A DNA stretch of 64,000 bases from NCBI RefSeq assembly GCF_023072615.1, contig NZ_JAKNRW010000009.1, forward strand, positions 1 through 64,000, given 5' to 3'. The DNA comes from Pseudomonas violetae. GTDB lineage: Bacteria; Pseudomonadota; Gammaproteobacteria; Pseudomonadales; Pseudomonadaceae. The position numbers and the translations under genes are program-made. Position 1 is the first letter of the stretch. Each line of letters opens with the position of its first letter. The notes below the pieces were generated by a model. It was not told the DNA's origin. It did not search any database and saw nothing but the letters and a program-made list of their open reading frames with translations. Below are positions 33,047-41,836 of this stretch, one piece after another.

Positions 33047-33527
33047 TGAGCCGCCCCTGCAGTGCCGCCAGTGCAGCGGTTGTTTGGCTTGCCCGCCCAA
33101 CCATGGCTGGCTTTGGGGGCGTGGCTTCAGGTAGCAGCAACGCCGTTGTTTCGCCTTGCCACTGAGTCATGACCTGGTACAGCCAGCCATGCGCTTTTAA
33201 CGGCGTTACGAGTCGACCGGCATCACGGGCAGAAACTGCTTGCTCAATAGCCCACACCCAGCAAGCAGCGGGTGCACTGAACACAGCACCATTGCGCTCA
33301 ATGCGCTGGGCTTGCAGATCCGGCAATAACTCATTGAGGATCTTGCCCACCCGATCCATGGTCAGCTCTCGGGTTTCTGGCCGGAACAAACCGACATAGC
33401 GGATCAACGCGTTGCCAAGTTGGCCGGATAATTTGAACGCCACACCGAGCGCATCGCGGGCGCCGTCGTGTGCAATCAGGGCATCCAGGCTGAGCGTCGT
33501 CCCGCAGTTGGGGCATCGAGTACGCAT
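33036..33527 (-). CDS. Phage protein with N-terminal zinc ribbon
   Basis: A 163-residue protein starting MRTRCPNCGTTLSL; only one CxxC pair is visible. A helical domain follows (GVAFKLSGQLGNALIRYVGL, FRPETRELTMDRVGKI). ATG 33527 has AGGAGG at ideal spacing and overlaps the previous stop as TGATG. A nucleic-acid-binding role is likely but not specific. Confidence 0.72.
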   Translation of the reverse strand: MRTRCPNCGTTLSLDALIAHDGARDALGVAFKLSGQLGNALIRYVGLFRPETRELTMDRVGKILNELLPDLQAQRIERNGAVFSAPAACWVWAIEQAVSARDAGRLVTPLKAHGWLYQVMTQWQGETTALLLPEATPPKPAMVGRASQTTAALAALQGRLNGG

Positions 33528-33709
33528 CAATGCACCTCCTGCTTAAGGTCGGCCTTGGCCAACTCTTCCGCACGAATCTGAGCGAACTTATAGGTTTCGG
33601 AAAAACCTACGCACTTCTCCCCCATGTAGAGACGAATCAAACTCCGACCGGATATATAGATCTGAACTGCGGGTAATTGCGGACGGACACTGTCAGTGGA
33701 CGGTTGCAT
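33527..33709 (-). CDS. Small early phage protein
   Basis: A 60-residue protein (MQPSTDSVRPQLPAVQIYIS...). The ATG at 33709 is chosen because the longer frame would overlap most of the HTH/Cys gene; even so it overlaps that gene by 17 bases. No family recognised. Confidence 0.55.
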   Translation of the reverse strand: MQPSTDSVRPQLPAVQIYISGRSLIRLYMGEKCVGFSETYKFAQIRAEELAKADLKQEVH

Positions 33710-34067
33710 TTCCGGCACCTGCACAAGTTGGGTTGTAGGGGCAGTGCTGGCAGGCTCGCCAGTGCTGCATAGCCTGTGGGTTATGAGTCGGGGGAGACTT
33801 TTCGCGGTAAGTTTGGCACTGCTGAATGGAAACTTTTTCGGCCAAAGCGACACATTCAATTTGACCGAGAGCTGCCATTACACGCCGCTCCACACCTTTT
33901 GTGCTCGGGCTGGCGTACTTGTTGCTCAGCACAAGACTTACAGCCGTGCGACTGATTCCAATTCGTTCAGCAGCCCTAGCGCGATTTGTTTCTCCAACTT
34001 CGGCTGCCAAAAGGCGGACGAATAGAGGCGGCTGACTTCCCCAGCGCGAAATGTCGACCAGCTTCAT
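33693..34067 (-). CDS. HTH protein with C-terminal cysteine cluster
   Basis: A 124-residue protein. Residues 20-60 (ETNRARAAERIGISRTAVSL, VLSNKYASPS) form a helix-turn-helix of the XRE/LacI kind. The C-terminal third has a cysteine in QQCQTY and then CQHCPYNPTC, four cysteines that could bind zinc or an iron-sulfur cluster. It lies between a wHTH gene and the small early genes. Possibly an early regulator. Confidence 0.72.
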   Translation of the reverse strand: MKLVDISRWGSQPPLFVRLLAAEVGETNRARAAERIGISRTAVSLVLSNKYASPSTKGVERRVMAALGQIECVALAEKVSIQQCQTYREKSPPTHNPQAMQHWRACQHCPYNPTCAGAGNATVH

Positions 34068-34804
34068 TACGCCAACTCCAACTGAGTACGTTGAAGCAAG
34101 CTGATACTCGGACCTTTCTTCCCAGCAGCCACAAACTCCACTAGCAACTTCTTCAGTCTTGAGTTCTGTTCCTGAATGTCGTTACTTGGGGAGGACTCCC
34201 CCGACACACCGCCCGACTCAACACACGAAAAAACTACCTTATTCATGTTTTGATCGAACACCTGCAGCGAAACGGTGCGCTGTACTATGGGGTGACGCGG
34301 CCCAGCGGTAACTCCAGGTGCCAACTTGTAAGTTTGAGGCCCCTGAAAATCGTAGTCGCTCGTAACCAGGTAACCGGCTCGGACCAATGACCCGAAGTAG
34401 TTATGGGCATAAGCCTGCGAGACCTTCACGTCACCGATACTTGCCATTTCCGCCGCCTGAGCAGCAGTCATTTCTCCCATGATTCGCAGACTGCGCCATA
34501 GGTTCTCAAGTCCAGCACCATTCAGCGAACGCTTACCGGAAACGGTTACGCGAGGATGCTCCGCTCCTTCATCTCGGACCAGACGCCATCGATGATCCGC
34601 AAACTCCCCCGCACCATCGACCAACTCAATGAGTGCAGCTTTATTAAGAGCTCGAACATAATTTTTGACGCTGCCATCTGATTGCCCGGAAAGCTCCGCA
34701 ATTTGGCGAGAGGTGAATTCCGCCCGGTTCGCTCGGACCGCTTCCCACATGTGCTGACGGGGTTCTTTGCCGCCCACCAAACGAAGATCAGTGCGCTTAC
34801 CCAT
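34067..34804 (-). CDS. Phage protein with winged-helix domains
   Basis: A 245-residue protein immediately downstream of the MuB-like gene (one-base overlap). Residues 15-75 (HMWEAVRANRAEFTSRQIAE, LSGQSDGSVKNYVRALNKAA) and 95-150 (WRSLRIMGEMTAAQAAEMAS, SQAYAHNYFGSLVRAGYLV) each look like a winged helix. Such genes follow transposition genes in many Pseudomonas Mu-like phages. Function unknown. Confidence 0.75.
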   Translation of the reverse strand: MGKRTDLRLVGGKEPRQHMWEAVRANRAEFTSRQIAELSGQSDGSVKNYVRALNKAALIELVDGAGEFADHRWRLVRDEGAEHPRVTVSGKRSLNGAGLENLWRSLRIMGEMTAAQAAEMASIGDVKVSQAYAHNYFGSLVRAGYLVTSDYDFQGPQTYKLAPGVTAGPRHPIVQRTVSLQVFDQNMNKVVFSCVESGGVSGESSPSNDIQEQNSRLKKLLVEFVAAGKKGPSISLLQRTQLELA

Positions 34805-35526
34805 TAGCGAGTCCTCCGAGCCGGTGCCTCACCGTTATCCCAGCCTCGCTTGCCCCATGTCGCAAGATCGATCTTTTCACGCATCATGGCCGACGCTTCA
34901 GATTGAACTTTGTACAAATTCACCGCAGCTCGACGCAGGCATCCTCCTGTTGCTCGATTGAGGTCTTCAAGCAAGTCGTCTGCAATCTCCAGCTTTGGAT
35001 AGCTGGCACTGGCCAGTTGTTTCAGATCCTCCAGCGTCGCCGCTTGAGCGGGCACCCACTCAAGTACTCGGTTGTGCAAACGCTCAAGCCGAGACAACGA
35101 AGCCGGCACTCGTTCTTCACCAATAAGAACGATGGTCCCTTGGCTCGCGTTGTAAATGTCCGTGAGGACGTTCGCGGCAGCTTTATCCAGCAGGTACTGA
35201 ACGTCATCGATAATCAATGGACGACCCGAGGCTGTAAGCTGAACAGCAATCTGGTCCACCATTTCAGACATCGTTCGCGTCGGATGCACGGACATTTCCC
35301 GCAACACGGCAATCAGGAACGCTTTTTTGCTCCAGGTATCCCGACACTCGACGTAATAAGCGCGGTGCATATTTGCAGCGAATGCAGCAGCCGCACTTTT
35401 ACCGAAACCGCTCGGACCATACATGGTGACAAGTCCAGGGAGCCCAGCTGGACGCACTTGGGCTCGCTTCATAGCACCCGCAAGCAACCCAACGTTTGTC
35501 AATGGAACAATTTTGGTTACACTCAT
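34804..35526 (-). CDS. MuB-like AAA+ transposition ATPase
   Basis: A 240-residue ATPase with Walker A GPSGFGKS (residues 37-44) and Walker B LIIDDVQYL (about 104-112), plus a sensor-like IVLIGEERVP. It sits directly after the transposase gene. By analogy with MuB it would choose target DNA, activate the transposase and give target immunity. It lacks the N-terminal HTH of Mu MuB. Confidence 0.9.
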   Translation of the reverse strand: MSVTKIVPLTNVGLLAGAMKRAQVRPAGLPGLVTMYGPSGFGKSAAAAFAANMHRAYYVECRDTWSKKAFLIAVLREMSVHPTRTMSEMVDQIAVQLTASGRPLIIDDVQYLLDKAAANVLTDIYNASQGTIVLIGEERVPASLSRLERLHNRVLEWVPAQAATLEDLKQLASASYPKLEIADDLLEDLNRATGGCLRRAAVNLYKVQSEASAMMREKIDLATWGKRGWDNGEAPARRTR

Positions 35527-35585
35527 TGTGTTTTATCTCCTTTAAGTCGGGCTTGCAGGCCCGTCTACTGCTTAAATCGCGGGTC

Positions 35586-37616
35586 TCAGCCCGCGCGTTG
35601 AAACACTTCTTTCATTGCTTTGAAGTCCGGGTGGGAGGGATAAAGCTCCCACCACCTGGTTTCTTCTGCGCTCAATTCCCCTCCTGAACTGACTCGCTCA
35701 TCTAACTTGATCCAAAGCCGATACCGCGCCACGTCATCTCCAGGCACAACGAACTGAGGCTGTTCGGCTTCTAGCGTCTGGGCGAATTCTTGAGCTAGCG
35801 TTAGCGCCTCATGGCTAAGAGTCGCTGAGCGCCTTGTCGTAGGAGCAATCATCTCTACTCGATGCCCTGTCAAAGTCTCCAGCTTGTCCATAGAGCGCTT
35901 GACCTGGCCCTGCTGACGTTTTTCGCGACTTCTCTCAAGGAGACTCATCGGCATGTAATCCGAGGCGTTTCCATCCAGTAAGGCTTCCCCGATAAGCTCT
36001 CCGTCTAACGCGTAAGCCCATATGCGTGCAGCATCTCTAACGTCGTAAGCCAGCCGTATTTCTTGTCCATGCAAGGAGCGCAGGTCATCAAGAAAATAGA
36101 TGTTGTTAAGCCACTGGATTTCGCCTCGATGAGTCTTGCGAACCACCTGAGGCCGCATGAGTGTCTCGACCAACTCTGGTGTCGCCACCAACGGCTCCCA
36201 ACCTTGATCAATCGCCATTTGCCAAGCCTCATCGGGACTTGGATGCCTCATCACGCCGGTAAGCGGGTCTCGAAACTTTTCCAACCCGCGATGTGGTGTG
36301 CTGTTGTAGGTGACTATTTCGTCCTCGACACCGGCCATAAACTCACCAAAGGTAGGCATAAGCTTGGTAGTGCCAAACTCCTTGAGCTGTTTGCGGCCGA
36401 CTCGGTGGACCTTGGTTCCGGCATGCTTGTCCATGTCGGCGCCTATGTAGCTGGTTAGCTTTTTAGCTGCACGCACCCATATGGTCTGGTGTCCGCGTTC
36501 GGAAACTCCACGCGCCTGGCTGTTGTAAGGGATTGAGTGCTGCATCGTCCCCCCAAGGCGATCAACAACCTCACGCACCATGTCGTTGTCGAATCCCGAA
36601 CCGTTATCTACATAGAAAATTCCGAACATGCATTTACGTATCGCGTCCCTCAAAGCGTCTAGGACGCCGATTGCAGACTCGGCCTCTCCAACTGATACGC
36701 CCACCACTCGCCGTGTTGCCACATCAAGAACTGTGGTGATCTCTGGCCGATAAGGTTTGCCTGTAATTGGGTTAATTACTTCCGCGTCAAACTTGTGACC
36801 GTCCGCCGTGTAGACGTCACCAGGGAACATGTTCTTGGTAGTCCGGCGGCGGAACGGCTGCAAAGACTTCAATTCTTGTGGAGTCATGCGACCAGCCTGC
36901 AGAGCCTCTGGAGACAACTTTTTCAGAAATCGCTGCACCGCATGAATGCTCGGAATGCTGCCCTCGTATTTGCCAATGAACTCCGCATAGCTCGCCGCGA
37001 CGCTAGGCTTCGTAGGGCGCTGATAGCAGCGCAAGAAGTCCTTGGTCCATGCGGGCATCTCCATATTGGGACGCTGGCGCAACGGTGCCAGACCAGCTTC
37101 CCCCTCCGAACGAAAGGCTGAAAGCCACCTTTTAAGTGTTCGTTCGGAGAGCGCACGCCCACCTGTCTTACGATCATTGGCTAAATCGACGCGCTCCATT
37201 AGATACGGGCTCAGGGCCGCGTCTTGAGCGTGTTTGACTAAAAGATCTATTGCTGCTCTCTGTGACACGTGCACGCTCATCCGCTCGATCTCACGGATAA
37301 AAGCCAATCTAGCGAGCATCACTTCGCGCTGAATATCGTTCAGGCGTGATGTGTTTTTTGCGTCACGCTCCTTAGGTATTTCGATAAGAGCACTGCTTAC
37401 CGATTCCTTAGGGGCTTCTACTTCAGAGACAGCTTTAGCCAAAAGAGCCGACTGCGCTTCAGGCGGGAGACAGCTGAATGAGTACTCTATCGCCTTGCTT
37501 GCAAGACGTTTCCGACTCTCCCATTCAAGCCTAACGGCCACTTTTCGAACACCTGGGACTGTGCCTGGAAGGCCCGGAAGTCCTGCAAGTTCCTGAGTCG
37601 TATACCAGTTACGCAT
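35586..37616 (-). CDS. MuA-like DDE transposase
   Basis: A 676-residue transposase. An N-terminal Mu-type DNA-binding domain (MRNWYTTQELAGLPGLPGTV) is followed by helical end-binding domains to about residue 250 and an rve/RNase H core with D272 (YTADGH), D337 (YVDNGSG) and E373 (VSERGHQ), a D-64-D-35-E spacing. A Mu-type C-terminal domain (LRSLHGQEIRLAYDVRD) follows. It integrates the phage and replicates it by transposition. Overlaps the Ner-like gene by 8 bases. Confidence 0.93.
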   Translation of the reverse strand: MRNWYTTQELAGLPGLPGTVPGVRKVAVRLEWESRKRLASKAIEYSFSCLPPEAQSALLAKAVSEVEAPKESVSSALIEIPKERDAKNTSRLNDIQREVMLARLAFIREIERMSVHVSQRAAIDLLVKHAQDAALSPYLMERVDLANDRKTGGRALSERTLKRWLSAFRSEGEAGLAPLRQRPNMEMPAWTKDFLRCYQRPTKPSVAASYAEFIGKYEGSIPSIHAVQRFLKKLSPEALQAGRMTPQELKSLQPFRRRTTKNMFPGDVYTADGHKFDAEVINPITGKPYRPEITTVLDVATRRVVGVSVGEAESAIGVLDALRDAIRKCMFGIFYVDNGSGFDNDMVREVVDRLGGTMQHSIPYNSQARGVSERGHQTIWVRAAKKLTSYIGADMDKHAGTKVHRVGRKQLKEFGTTKLMPTFGEFMAGVEDEIVTYNSTPHRGLEKFRDPLTGVMRHPSPDEAWQMAIDQGWEPLVATPELVETLMRPQVVRKTHRGEIQWLNNIYFLDDLRSLHGQEIRLAYDVRDAARIWAYALDGELIGEALLDGNASDYMPMSLLERSREKRQQGQVKRSMDKLETLTGHRVEMIAPTTRRSATLSHEALTLAQEFAQTLEAEQPQFVVPGDDVARYRLWIKLDERVSSGGELSAEETRWWELYPSHPDFKAMKEVFQRAG

Positions 37617-37968
37617 CGCTCTCTTTCCGCTTGGTTTTACTGTGACCTACCGGACCTTTTTCGGTATGCTTTGGAGATACCGAATTAGTCTCAGCACGAT
37701 TCGGGCGCTGACGCAGTGGAGAGCCGTCGGCATTCCAACGCTCCGGCCACAATTGAGCAGGCTTAAGCCCTAGAGCTTCAGCTATTGCTCTTTCTACCCT
37801 CGGGTACGGCCGCTGCTTGGCATTGCGGATTGCACGTTCATTGAGGTCATGCGATCTCGCCAGCTCAGCAAGGTTGGTGCCGCGCAAACGGAGTTGGAAT
37901 TTAATCCACTCCCAGCGACTCTCTAAATCGAGCGGTATGTCGAAAGTTTCCATTGTCACAACCATCAT
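37609..37968 (-). CDS. Ner-like DNA-binding protein
   Basis: A 119-residue protein whose first 75 residues (WEWIKFQLRLRGTNLAELAR, SHDLNERAIRNAKQRPYPRV, ALGLKPAQLWPERW) match the Ner/Nlp family of lambda-like DNA-binding proteins. The C-terminal tail is basic and probably disordered. It is the first early gene after the operator region and probably shuts down repressor and early transcription, as Ner does in Mu. The start is uncertain: ATG 37968, 37965 and 37953 are all possible. Confidence 0.82.
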   Translation of the reverse strand: MMVVTMETFDIPLDLESRWEWIKFQLRLRGTNLAELARSHDLNERAIRNAKQRPYPRVERAIAEALGLKPAQLWPERWNADGSPLRQRPNRAETNSVSPKHTEKGPVGHSKTKRKESDA

Positions 37969-37998
37969 CAAGGGTGGTTTTTTTTGGCTTTCTAACGG

Positions 37999-38043
37999 CC
38001 GGTTTAGGACAATATATCCCGTATACGGGAGTCGGTAAACCGG
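37999..38043. promoter_or_regulatory. Operator region between Ner and repressor genes
   Basis: A perfect 14-bp palindrome TCCCGTATACGGGA (38017-38030) sits inside a wider inverted repeat, CCGGTTT ... AAACCGG, that marks both ends of this interval. A further palindrome CCGAATTCGG lies within the repressor gene (38166-38175). Together these are likely sites for the repressor and the Ner-like protein controlling the divergent promoters. Confidence 0.65.
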
Positions 38044-38102
38044 ATTCGAGAGTTTTTATTCTCGTTTTCGGGTAATGCATTCGTCTCAATGGAAATAACC
38101 AA

Positions 38103-38831
38103 GTGAAATCAGGGACTTACACGGAAAAGAAACATCCACCACAAGGTGAATTTGCGGTTTCTTTTCCGAATTCGGGAATAGAAACTCGAATAGCGACGGT
38201 CGCTGACCTCTTCGAATCCCGAAAACAGGCAGCCGAAGCCGCAAAAGTGGCTTTATCGTCGCTTCATCGTTGGATCGCGGGTGATGGAATGCCGGCCTTT
38301 AACTCATTGGCGCTGCTGGCTTCTGCCGTCGGGGTGTCGCTCGACTGGATTGCTTCAGGTAGAGGAGAGATGTATCCGAGTGAAGGCTTAACGGGACAAG
38401 CGGTAGACGAAAGCATCTACGCTTACGTTCCACTATATGACGCCCGTATCAGCCAGGGGCATGGCGCCTGGAGCGATGGTGCACGCGTTCTGACGATGCT
38501 CGCCTTTACTAAGTACAGTCTCACCAAGAAGGGGCTACAAGCCTCACAGCTCGCTGCCGTACGCGTAGATGGCGACTCTAATGAGCCAGTCCTAAAGGAT
38601 GGGGACACTGTGATGGTCGACCTGTCCCGTAACAGCATCCAGGGTGAGGCCTTCTACGTGATTCGCTTAGACGATCTTCTTTACGCGAAGCGATTACAGC
38701 GGCAACTAGATGGGGGAGTGCTGGTCATCAGTGCCAATACGGCCTACCCAGCGATCACCGTACCCGCTGATCGACTTGAGCGATTACAAGTAGTGGGTCG
38801 GGTGGTCTGGTCTGGAGGCTGGATGATCTAG
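38103..38831 (+). CDS. Prophage repressor, HTH plus S24 peptidase domain
   Basis: A 242-residue CI/LexA-type repressor from a GTG start. The helix-turn-helix is at about 40-85 (RKQAAEAAKVALSSLHRWIA, LLASAVGVSLDWIASG). The S24 domain has S159 in VDGDSNEP and K196 in LLYAKRL, 37 residues apart as in LexA. The usual Ala-Gly cleavage pair is replaced by Gln118-Gly119 in ARISQGHGAW, so RecA-stimulated self-cleavage may be altered. It is the only gene on its strand at this end of the prophage. Confidence 0.88.
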   Translation: MKSGTYTEKKHPPQGEFAVSFPNSGIETRIATVADLFESRKQAAEAAKVALSSLHRWIAGDGMPAFNSLALLASAVGVSLDWIASGRGEMYPSEGLTGQAVDESIYAYVPLYDARISQGHGAWSDGARVLTMLAFTKYSLTKKGLQASQLAAVRVDGDSNEPVLKDGDTVMVDLSRNSIQGEAFYVIRLDDLLYAKRLQRQLDGGVLVISANTAYPAITVPADRLERLQVVGRVVWSGGWMI

Positions 38832-38840
38832 ACGGAGATG

Positions 38841-38872
38841 CCAAAAAGCCCGCTAAACGCGGGCTTTTTGGC
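38841..38872 (+). terminator. Rho-independent terminator after the repressor
   Basis: AAAAAGCCCGC and GCGGGCTTTTT form a long stem with loop TAAAC, ten bases past the repressor stop. A-T pairs at the base allow function in both directions. Confidence 0.85.
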
Positions 38873-38902
38873 CTTTATAGAAACTTTCCTGCTTTGCGTT
38901 CC

Positions 38903-39021
38903 GTTTGGCACCATTTCTAATCGCATATCTAGCCTTACCCCTTATGTTTCCTGCCTTGCCCTTCTTCTTCCAGCTTCTTCCCACCAGTTTCCTTTAGTGC
39001 CATATCAATCACCCCCTCACA
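38903..39021. repeat. Prophage left (repressor-side) end with transposase-site-like repeats
   Basis: Read inward from the terminus the minus strand begins TGTGAGGGGGTGATTGATAT followed by GGCACTAAAG (core at 38997-39005), and a second core GTTTGGCACC lies at 38903-38912 in the opposite orientation. The TGGCAC core is shared with the three sites at the other end. Confidence 0.65.
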
Positions 39022-39026
39022 CCAGG
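39022..39026. repeat. Target-site duplication CCAGG, copy at the repressor-side end
   Basis: Second copy of the 5-bp duplication, directly after the phage terminus CTCACA and before the host sequence CGTCTGGCGTT. Confidence 0.92.
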
Positions 39027-40217
39027 CGTCTGGCGTTGACGGCCCAGGGTTTCGGCGGGCGTCAGCCGCCGGCACTGGTCAGGTCGACCCAGGTCAATCG
39101 CGTGATTGAACGGTTGGGCCTCCTGCAGATCGACTCGGTCAATGCACTGGTTCGTTCACACTACCTTCCGCTGTTTTCGCGCCTGGGTCATTACTCGCCG
39201 GAATTGCTCGACCAGGCAGCCTGGAGTCAGGGCCGGCGCCGCACGCTTTTCGAATATTGGGGGCATGAGGCGTCGCTGCTGCCCTTGTCGATGTTCCCCA
39301 TGATGCGCTGGCGGATGGCGCGGGCAACGCGGGGCGAAGATATCTATCAGCAATTGGCGCGTTTTGGTCGCGATCATCAGGACACCATCCGCCGGGTTCT
39401 CGGCTCGGTTCAACAACTCGGCGCGTTGGGCGCAGGCAGTCTTTCGACACGCCAGGAGCGGGCGGGACCATGGTGGGACTGGAGCGAGGAAAAGCACGCG
39501 CTGGAATGGTTGTTTGCCGCCGGTGAAGTAACCGTCGCCGGACGGCGCGGATTCGAGCGGCTCTATGACCTGCCGGAGCGGGTCATTCCTGCACCGATCC
39601 TCCGCCAGCCGTTACTCTCAGAAGCCGAAGCTCAGCGAGGCCTGTTGAAACACGCAGCGAGTGCTTTGGGAGTGGCGACCGAAAGAGACCTGCGGGACTA
39701 CTTTCGGCTCAATCCGGTTGATGCTCGCCCGCGACTGGCGGAGCTGGTCGAGGCAGGTGAGTTGCTGACCTGTGAAGTGCAAGGCTGGAAGCAGTCCGCC
39801 TACTGTTTGCCGCAGGCGAAGGTGTTGCGCAAGGTCGAAGCCAGCGCGCTGCTATCGCCTTTCGATTCACTGATCTGGGAGCGCAGTCGCACCGAGCGGT
39901 TGTTCGATTTTCGCTACCGCCTGGAGATTTACACGCCGCAAGCCAAGCGCGTGTACGGCTATTACGTGTTGCCGTTCCTGCACAACGAACGCATCGCGGC
40001 GCGAGTGGATTTGCGCGCCGAGCGGGCATTGGGGCGGTTGGCGGTGCACGCGGTACACGAGGAAGAACCAGGGCTGGATGACCAGGGGATGTTCACACTG
40101 GCTTTGAATCTGCAGCGAATGGCCGATTGGTTGGGGCTGGAGCGAGTGCAGTTGAATTGTCAGAGAGAGAGTGCGGGGCGGTTGCGGGTGGCATTGGCCG
40201 GGATTGGTTGCGTCTGA
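39027..40217 (+). pseudogene. YcaQ/AlkZ-like DNA glycosylase gene, 3' remainder
   Basis: 396 codons of a winged-helix (HTH_42, DUF1006) protein beginning RLALTAQGFGGRQPPALVRS. GLLQIDSVNALVRSHYLPLF carries the Q-I-D motif of YcaQ-type glycosylases, and the C-terminus is intact. With the 13 codons left of the prophage the native protein would have 409 residues, the E. coli YcaQ length. E. coli YcaQ unhooks interstrand crosslinks. The open frame extends back into the phage to an ATG at 38838 inside the repressor terminator, giving a chimera with 63 foreign residues; expression is doubtful. Confidence 0.88.
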
Positions 40218-40226
40218 TGAATAGTC

Positions 40227-40300
40227 ATCGCGAGCAGGCTCACTCCCACATGGATTGGTGTTGAACACAAATCCAATATGGGAGTGAGCCTACTCGCGAT
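40227..40300. repeat. REP-type inverted repeat
   Basis: ATCGCGAGCAGGCTCACTCC and its near-complement GGAGTGAGCCTACTCGCGAT form a long hairpin between convergent genes. This is a Pseudomonas REP pair and may also act as a bidirectional terminator. Confidence 0.75.
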
Positions 40301-40328
40301 AACGATCCGACGATGGCAGCGCGGCGTT

Positions 40329-41675
40329 TTACCGGCGAACCTGCTTCAAGGTCTCGGCAATCAAAAACGCCAGCTCCAGCGACTGATCAGCATTCATCCG
40401 AGGGTCGCAATGGGTGTGGTACCGGTCCGACAACCCGTCCTCGGTAATCGGCCGCGCGCCGCCAATGCATTCGGTCACATTCTGCCCTGTCATCTCGATA
40501 TGGATCCCGCCGGCGTAACTGCCTTCGGCCTGGTGAACCTGGAAGAACTGCTTCACCTCGCCCAGTATTTGCGCAAAATCCCGGGTCTTGTAGCCGCTGC
40601 TGGCCTTGATGGTGTTGCCGTGCATCGGGTCGGAACTCCAGAGCACCTGCTTACCCTCGCGCTGCACGGCGCGGATCAATGCCGGCAGATGGTCGCCGAC
40701 CTTGTTGGCGCCCATTCGGGCAATCAGGTTCAGGCGACCGGGGTCGTTGTCTGGGTTGAGCACATCAATCAGGCGGACCAGATCGTCGGGGTTCATGCTC
40801 GGGCCGACCTTGACCCCGATCGGATTATTCACGCCACGCAGGAACTCGACGTGAGCGCCGTCCAGCTGACGAGTGCGGTCGCCGATCCACAGCATGTGCG
40901 CCGAGCAGTCGTAGTAGTCGTTGGTCAAGCTGTCGCGACGTACGAACGCTTCTTCGTAATTGAGCAGCAAGGCTTCGTGCGCGGTGAAGAAACTGGTCTC
41001 GCGCAGCTGCGGCGAGCTGTCCATGCCGCAGGCGCGCATGAAGGCAAGGGTTTCATCGATGCGATCGGCCAGGTGGCTGTACTTTTCAGCCAGTGCCGAA
41101 TTGGCGATGAAGTCCAGGTTCCACTTGTGCACCTGATGCAGGTCGGCAAAACCGCCTTGGGCAAATGCGCGCAGCAGGTTGAGGGTGGCGGTCGACTGGT
41201 GGTAGGACTGCAGCAGGCGTTCCGGATCTGGCACGCGGCTCTTTTCGTCGAAGCCGATGCCGTTGACGATATCGCCACGGTAGGCCGGCAAGGTCACGCC
41301 GTCGATGGTTTCGTCATTGGCCGAACGGGGTTTGGCGAACTGCCCGGCCATGCGGCCGACCTTGACCACCGGGCAGCCGGCGGCGAAGGTCATGACGATC
41401 GCCATTTGCAGCAGCACCTTGAAGGTGTCGCGAATCTTCGCTGCGGAGAACTCTGCAAAACTTTCGGCGCAATCACCGCCCTGCAGTAGAAACGCCCGAC
41501 CCTGGGTCACTTCGGCAAACTGGCGACGCAACTCCCGCGCTTCACCAGCAAACACCAGCGGCGGATAGCTGGCCAGGGTTTGCTCGACCTGCAGCAAATG
41601 TGCTGTGTCGGGGTAGACAGGTTGTTGCTGGATCGGCAGGGCTCGCCAGCTGTCAGGGCTCCAGGGTTGGCTCAT
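40329..41675 (-). CDS. 3-deoxy-7-phosphoheptulonate synthase, class II
   Basis: A 448-residue enzyme joining phosphoenolpyruvate and erythrose 4-phosphate, the entry step of the shikimate pathway. Class II (plant-type) motifs are visible: [12 protein letters not shown] near residue 65, [39 protein letters not shown] and [18 protein letters not shown] 41675 is preferred over a GTG one codon earlier. Full length; it stands alone between convergent and divergent neighbours. Confidence 0.93.
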   Translation of the reverse strand: MSQPWSPDSWRALPIQQQPVYPDTAHLLQVEQTLASYPPLVFAGEARELRRQFAEVTQGRAFLLQGGDCAESFAEFSAAKIRDTFKVLLQMAIVMTFAAGCPVVKVGRMAGQFAKPRSANDETIDGVTLPAYRGDIVNGIGFDEKSRVPDPERLLQSYHQSTATLNLLRAFAQGGFADLHQVHKWNLDFIANSALAEKYSHLADRIDETLAFMRACGMDSSPQLRETSFFTAHEALLLNYEEAFVRRDSLTNDYYDCSAHMLWIGDRTRQLDGAHVEFLRGVNNPIGVKVGPSMNPDDLVRLIDVLNPDNDPGRLNLIARMGANKVGDHLPALIRAVQREGKQVLWSSDPMHGNTIKASSGYKTRDFAQILGEVKQFFQVHQAEGSYAGGIHIEMTGQNVTECIGGARPITEDGLSDRYHTHCDPRMNADQSLELAFLIAETLKQVRR

Positions 41676-41836
41676 CACGGTCTCGGTAGTTTTACGCTCG
41701 GATCGTCATGTTATCAGCAATTAGTGCGTGACCTGTTCCCGTTGCTTCGCGGACAATCGCGCCTTTGCAGTCGCATCAGCAGTTCACTGCGCTGCTGTTT
41801 CCCATGCTGCAGGCCCGATGACGATCAGGAGACGAA

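Larger units (their letters stand above)
2736..39021 (-). mobile_element. Mu-like transposable prophage, apparently complete (36,286 bp)
   Basis: The ends read TGTAAG...CTCACA, so both termini begin 5'-TGT when read inward, and a CCAGG duplication flanks them. The content follows Mu order: repressor, Ner, MuA-type and MuB-type transposition proteins, GemA, Mor, lysis, terminase, portal, head, contractile tail, fibres. Genes run leftward except the repressor, the HTH gene at the fibre end and a HEPN-motif gene. No frameshift or missing essential module is visible, so it may be inducible. A tail-fibre chaperone (Mu U) and a Mom system are not seen. Confidence 0.95.

Noticed and set aside
38838..39026. 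ATG at 38838 as the true start of the YcaQ-like gene
   Set aside because: The first 63 codons lie in phage-end DNA and terminator sequence; the native start is on the other side of the prophage.
40278..41489. 403-residue open frame antisense to the DAHP synthase gene
   Set aside because: Composition is that of a reverse-frame shadow, while the minus-strand gene has clear enzyme motifs.
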